Under the pieces are notes generated by a model that saw only the letters and a program-made list of their open reading frames with translations, was not told where the DNA came from and made no database searches. Shown here piece by piece: positions 60,494 through 64,000 of a stretch of 64,000 bases of DNA (positions within the stretch are counted from its first letter, which is position 1; each line of letters begins with the position of its first letter). Made by a program: the position numbers and the translations under genes. Source of the DNA: Phytoactinopolyspora halotolerans (GTDB lineage: Bacteria; Actinomycetota; Actinomycetes; Jiangellales; Jiangellaceae); the NCBI RefSeq assembly GCF_010550675.1, contig NZ_JAAGOA010000001.1, forward strand, positions 248,001 to 312,000, in the 5' to 3' direction.

Positions 60494-62865
60494 GCGCTTC
60501 GCCGCACTCCGCTACCGCCGCCGTCACCGGTCCGACGACGGCCGGTGAATCGCCGTTCTGGTTCGACCGGCCGGCCGAGCATTGGCTGGAGGCGTTGCCG
60601 GTCGGAAACGGCCACATCGCAGCGATGTGTTTCGGCAGGCCGGGTGTCGACCGGCTGCAGATCAACGACCAGACTGCGTGGTCCGGGTCGCCGCGCAGCG
60701 AGGCGGCCGGTGGCCTGGTCTCCGCCGATGTGGCACGGCGGGAACTCGCCGCCGCCCGGGAAGCTCTCGATCGCGCCGACCACGGCGCGGCCGAGCGCCG
60801 GCTCAAGCGCCTCCAACAGCGCTACACGCAGGCCTACCTTCCGTTCGTCGACCTCGAGCTCGGGGTCCTGGCGGGCGGGCGGCAGGTCCGGACGGGCTCG
60901 GCCGGTGGGTATCGTCGCCGGCTGGATCTGGGGCAGGCGGTTGCCGTGCACCGATACACCGTCGACGGGTACACCCTGACCCACACCGTCTTCGCCAGCC
61001 GTCCGGCGGGTGTACTGGTGATCGACGTCGCGTCGGACCATCCCGACGAGATACAACTGGTGCCGGCGCTGACCACGCCGCTGCGCAGCTTGGGCGGCAC
61101 AGAGCGTGCGGACGTCGCAGGACTGCTGGTGCAGCTGCCGTCGGACGTCGCTCCCACACATGAAGACGTCGAGGTCCCCGTCGCGTACTCGGATGAACCG
61201 GGCGCCGCCCTGCGCGGCGCGGCCGCGATGATCACCCGCGGACGTCCGGGCGGTGCCACCCTGTACCTCGCGACCGCGACGACATTCACCGCCATCGGTT
61301 CCCCGCCCGAGGGGGACGAGCACGACTGCTTCGAGCAGGCCGCCGCGCGCGTGCGGGCAGCAGCGGCCCGGGACCTCGGCGAGCTGCGCGCGGAGCACGT
61401 GGCCGCGCACCGCGCGCTGTATGACCGGGTGGTGCTGGAGCTCGGGCCGGCCGGCGCGAAGACGCCGACGCGCCGCCCGATCGAGCGCCGGCTGCAGGAT
61501 CCGGATGCCTGGCGGAGCGAACCGGACCTGGTCGGCCTGCTGTTCCAGTACGGCCGGTACCTGCTCATCTCGTCGTCGCGGCCGGGCGGGCTACCGGCCA
61601 ATCTGCAGGGAATCTGGAACGCGGCGATGCAACCGCCGTGGAGTTCCAACTACACCTTGAACATCAACACCGAGATGAATTACTGGCCGGCGGGGGTCAC
61701 GGCGCTGGCTGAGTGCCACGAGCCGCTGATCGACCTGGTGGAGGCGCTCGCCGAGGCAGGGCGGGAGACGGCGCGCCGGCTGTACGGAGCCGGCGGGTGG
61801 GTCGCGCACCACAACTCGGATGCCTGGGCGTACACGTCACCGGTCGGGATGGGGCGCGGAGACCCGGCCTGGGCGCACTGGCCGATGGCCGGGCCCTGGT
61901 TGTGCCGGTCGCTGTGGGACGCCTACCAGTTCAGCGGAGAACCGGCGCTGTTGCGGCGGATCTGGCCGCTGCTGTGCGGTGCCGCGGAGTTCCTCGTCGA
62001 CTGGCTGGTCGAGACCCCGGACGGTGCGCGGGCCACGTCGCCGTCGGTCTCACCGGAGAACCATTTCGTCGCTGAAGACGGCGAGCCGCGGGCGGTGGCG
62101 ACGTCGTCGGCGATGGACATGGCGCTGTGCCGGGACCTGTTCGAGATCGTCTCCGCAGCCGCCGACACGCTGGGTGAGGACACGGATCTCGTGCACACGG
62201 TGCGTCGGCTGGCAGATCGATTGCCGGGGCCGGCCGTCGGCGCCCGCGGGGAGATCCTGGAGTGGGAGACCGAGCGCGTCGAGTACGAGCCCGCGCATCG
62301 GCACGTCTCGCACCTGTATGCGGCCTATCCCGGGACGGCCTCGCTCAGTGACGAGCAGCTGGCGGCGGTCGGACGTTCTCTCGACCTGCGCGGGGCGGAC
62401 TCCACCGGCTGGTCCTTGGCGTGGAAACTCGCGCTCCGCGCTCGGCTGGGCCAGGGCTCGCATGTGTCCGAGCTGATCTCGTTGGCGTTCCGTCCGGTGC
62501 CGGCCGTCCCGGGCGCCGCCCGCGGACAGTTCGCGGGCGGGCTGTATCCGAACCTGTTCTCCGCGCACCCGCCGTTCCAGATCGACGGCAACCTCGGTTT
62601 CACCGGCGCGCTCGCCGAATGTCTCGTGCAGAGCCATACCGGTCGCATCGTGCTGCTGCCGGCACTGCCGCCGGAGCTCGCCGAGGGCCGGGTCAGCGGC
62701 CTGCGGACCCGGCAAGCGGTCCGGGTCGACCTGGAATGGTCCGGTGGGCGGCTGCGCCGGGCCGGTCTGCGTGCGCCGGCCGAGACCGAGGTGGAGCTGG
62801 TCTACGGCGATGCATGCACCCGGCTGACGCTGCCGGCGGGCACGGTCGTGGAGTACGTTCCGTGA
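60490..62865 (+). CDS. Glycoside hydrolase family 95 (alpha-L-fucosidase/galactosidase)
   Basis: This is a GH95 enzyme (about 791 aa) that removes terminal alpha-1,2-L-fucose, or L-galactose, from oligosaccharides such as xyloglucan. Diagnostic parts are the N-terminal WLEALPVGNGHIAAMCFG and INDQTAWSGSP; the N-x-N that activates water in LNINTEMNYWPAG; the acid Glu in TSPSVSPENHF; and the Asp in FQIDGNLGFTG. No signal peptide is seen, so it acts in the cytoplasm on imported oligosaccharide. No ATG or GTG is found near the expected start; a CTG at 60490 overlapping the permease stop (CTGA) fits the operon pattern. The next ATG lies after conserved residues. Confidence 0.93.
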   Translation: MSASPHSATAAVTGPTTAGESPFWFDRPAEHWLEALPVGNGHIAAMCFGRPGVDRLQINDQTAWSGSPRSEAAGGLVSADVARRELAAAREALDRADHGAAERRLKRLQQRYTQAYLPFVDLELGVLAGGRQVRTGSAGGYRRRLDLGQAVAVHRYTVDGYTLTHTVFASRPAGVLVIDVASDHPDEIQLVPALTTPLRSLGGTERADVAGLLVQLPSDVAPTHEDVEVPVAYSDEPGAALRGAAAMITRGRPGGATLYLATATTFTAIGSPPEGDEHDCFEQAAARVRAAAARDLGELRAEHVAAHRALYDRVVLELGPAGAKTPTRRPIERRLQDPDAWRSEPDLVGLLFQYGRYLLISSSRPGGLPANLQGIWNAAMQPPWSSNYTLNINTEMNYWPAGVTALAECHEPLIDLVEALAEAGRETARRLYGAGGWVAHHNSDAWAYTSPVGMGRGDPAWAHWPMAGPWLCRSLWDAYQFSGEPALLRRIWPLLCGAAEFLVDWLVETPDGARATSPSVSPENHFVAEDGEPRAVATSSAMDMALCRDLFEIVSAAADTLGEDTDLVHTVRRLADRLPGPAVGARGEILEWETERVEYEPAHRHVSHLYAAYPGTASLSDEQLAAVGRSLDLRGADSTGWSLAWKLALRARLGQGSHVSELISLAFRPVPAVPGAARGQFAGGLYPNLFSAHPPFQIDGNLGFTGALAECLVQSHTGRIVLLPALPPELAEGRVSGLRTRQAVRVDLEWSGGRLRRAGLRAPAETEVELVYGDACTRLTLPAGTVVEYVP

Positions 62866-62895
62866 TCGTGTCCGCCCCGGCCGCGCGGTGCGTGC

Positions 62896-64000
62896 TCAGG
62901 CTGTGGTGGACAGGCGCAGCGCGGTCCACGAGGCCTTGGGCAGTGTGACGGACAGGCGGCCACCGTCGTCGAGCCGCGCGGACGTGTTCGGCTGCGGCGT
63001 GATGCGGTCCGGAGCAGTCTCCGTGTTCGACGCGTACAGGTCGTCGCCGTGGATGCCGACGGCCTCCACCACGCGTCGCGGGCCGATCGCCCGGGCGTCC
63101 AGGTCGACCTGGACGTCGTCCGCGGTGGACCGGTTGACCAGGAACACGGAGATGTCGCCGGCGTCGTCGTCGTAGGTCGCCACCGCGTCGACGACCGGCA
63201 CGTCGCCGAATCGCTGCGTGTCGGTCGCCGGCGAGGTGATCTCGGCCTGCAGCACGTCGCCGGTGGCCAGCCGCGAGGTGATGGCGAACGGGTGGAAGGT
63301 GGTCTGCCTCCAGGCGCTGCCCCCGGGCTCGCTGCGGATGGGACCGATCACGTTGACCAGCTGCGCCTGGCAGGCGGCGGCGACCCGGTCGCTGTGCCGG
63401 AGCAGGGAGATGAGCAGGTTGCCGACGACGACGGCGTCCGCCACGTTGTACTCGTCCTCGAGCAGCCGGGGAGCGACCGGCCAGTCGACCGGGTTACCGG
63501 CGTCGCGATGCGCGGTCTGGTACCAGACGTTCCACTCGTCGAAGGAGATCCCGATCCGTTTGCGGCTCTTCTTCTTCGCGGCGACGTAGTCCGCGGTGGC
63601 GACGACGGAACCGATGAAGTGGTCCATGTCGACCGCGGAGGCCAGGAACGAGGCCATGTCGCCGTCGTGTTCCTGGTAGTAGGCGTGGCACGAGATGTAG
63701 TCGACGTAGTCGAACGCCTCATCGAGCACGTCGGCTTCCCAGCTGCCGAAGGTGGGCATGCTGGAGCTGGAGCTGCCGCACGCCACCAACTCCAGATTCG
63801 GGTCGATCATGCGCATCGCCCGGGCCGTCTCGGCGGCGAGCCGCCCATACTCGCGTGCGGTCTTGTGTCCGATCTGCCAGGGTCCATCGAGCTCGTTGCC
63901 GAGGCACCAGAGGGCGAAGCCGTGCGGGTCGGCCACGCCGTGTCGGCGCCGGAGGTCCGAGAGGCGGGTGCCGGACGGATGGTTGCTGTACTCCAGGATG
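62896..64000 (-). CDS. Alpha-L-arabinofuranosidase, GH51 (5' part beyond window)
   Basis: This is a GH51 enzyme that releases arabinose from arabinan, arabinoxylan or xyloglucan side chains. The frame is open to the right edge, so the N-terminus is missing. The visible part starts with EYSNHPSGTRLSDLRRRHG and continues with the acid/base Glu in CLGNELDGPWQIGHKTA and the nucleophile Glu in GISFDEWNVWYQ. A C-terminal beta-domain follows (VFLVNRSTADDVQVDLDARAIG). No signal peptide information is available. It is convergent with the GH95 gene and probably works with it on the same polysaccharide. Confidence 0.94.
   Translation of the reverse strand, partial: ILEYSNHPSGTRLSDLRRRHGVADPHGFALWCLGNELDGPWQIGHKTAREYGRLAAETARAMRMIDPNLELVACGSSSSSMPTFGSWEADVLDEAFDYVDYISCHAYYQEHDGDMASFLASAVDMDHFIGSVVATADYVAAKKKSRKRIGISFDEWNVWYQTAHRDAGNPVDWPVAPRLLEDEYNVADAVVVGNLLISLLRHSDRVAAACQAQLVNVIGPIRSEPGGSAWRQTTFHPFAITSRLATGDVLQAEITSPATDTQRFGDVPVVDAVATYDDDAGDISVFLVNRSTADDVQVDLDARAIGPRRVVEAVGIHGDDLYASNTETAPDRITPQPNTSARLDDGGRLSVTLPKASWTALRLSTTA

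Overview
The window is a stretch of high-GC actinobacterial chromosome. The reasons are the strong G/C bias at third codon positions, frequent GTG starts, 1-14 nt start/stop overlaps inside operons, and families that are typically actinobacterial: an ECF42 sigma factor with its DGPF partner, a DUF5926 SEC-C protein, an AAC(2')-I acetyltransferase, a FadE5-sized acyl-CoA dehydrogenase and MmyB-type regulators. The exact family cannot be fixed from sequence alone. Several exported proteins carry very acidic tails, which would fit a salt-tolerant lineage, but that is inference. No transposase, phage gene, CRISPR array or rRNA was seen; there is one tRNA (Gly-CCC).

Layout. 1-7.7 kb: a MacB-like exporter operon (lipoprotein, HlyD-like adaptor with a peptidoglycan-binding domain, ATPase, permease) divergent from an OmpR/EnvZ-type two-component pair. 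The sensor kinase and the lipoprotein seem to share a four-cysteine extracytoplasmic module. 7.8-20.4 kb: a mixed housekeeping region (tRNA-Gly, aldo-keto reductase with a divergent MmyB regulator, hemerythrin, cupin, RNase HI, RibD-like reductase, an AlkZ-like winged-helix protein, S66 carboxypeptidase, HAD hydrolase, the DGPF/ECF42 pair with a matching promoter, a Xre-cupin regulator and AzlCD). 20.4-23.0 kb: a restriction-modification pair with an unfamiliar nuclease candidate, divergent from an AAC(2')-I gene. 23.8-30.1 kb: two MmcQ/YjbR proteins, a GNAT enzyme, a NYN-LOTUS RNA-metabolism protein, an acetolactate synthase-like enzyme and a DHA2 efflux pump with a MerR-type promoter.

30-41 kb is a second efflux and regulation block: a large AAA ATPase regulator, FMN reductase, DrrAB-like exporter, NarL-type two-component system, and a LolD/FtsX exporter. 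41-56 kb holds a META lipoprotein, a 1012-residue predicted beta-helix membrane protein, an acyl-CoA dehydrogenase with a palindromic operator, a phosphatase-like polytopic membrane protein next to a family 2 glycosyltransferase, arginine deiminase, an anti-sigma-type ATPase, and a globin-reductase fusion. 55.6-57.1 kb: an AAA ATPase whose gene is flanked on both sides by clustered TCTAG sites. 57.3-64 kb: a sugar-uptake operon (binding protein, two permeases, GH95) facing a GH51 arabinofuranosidase that runs off the window; this looks like a plant-oligosaccharide utilisation locus under LacI-type control.

Non-coding structure worth noting: two ~105 bp palindromic elements of one family (35.1 and 50.7 kb, opposite orientation), a 34 bp-arm hairpin at 26.5 kb, and several palindromic operators named in the feature list.
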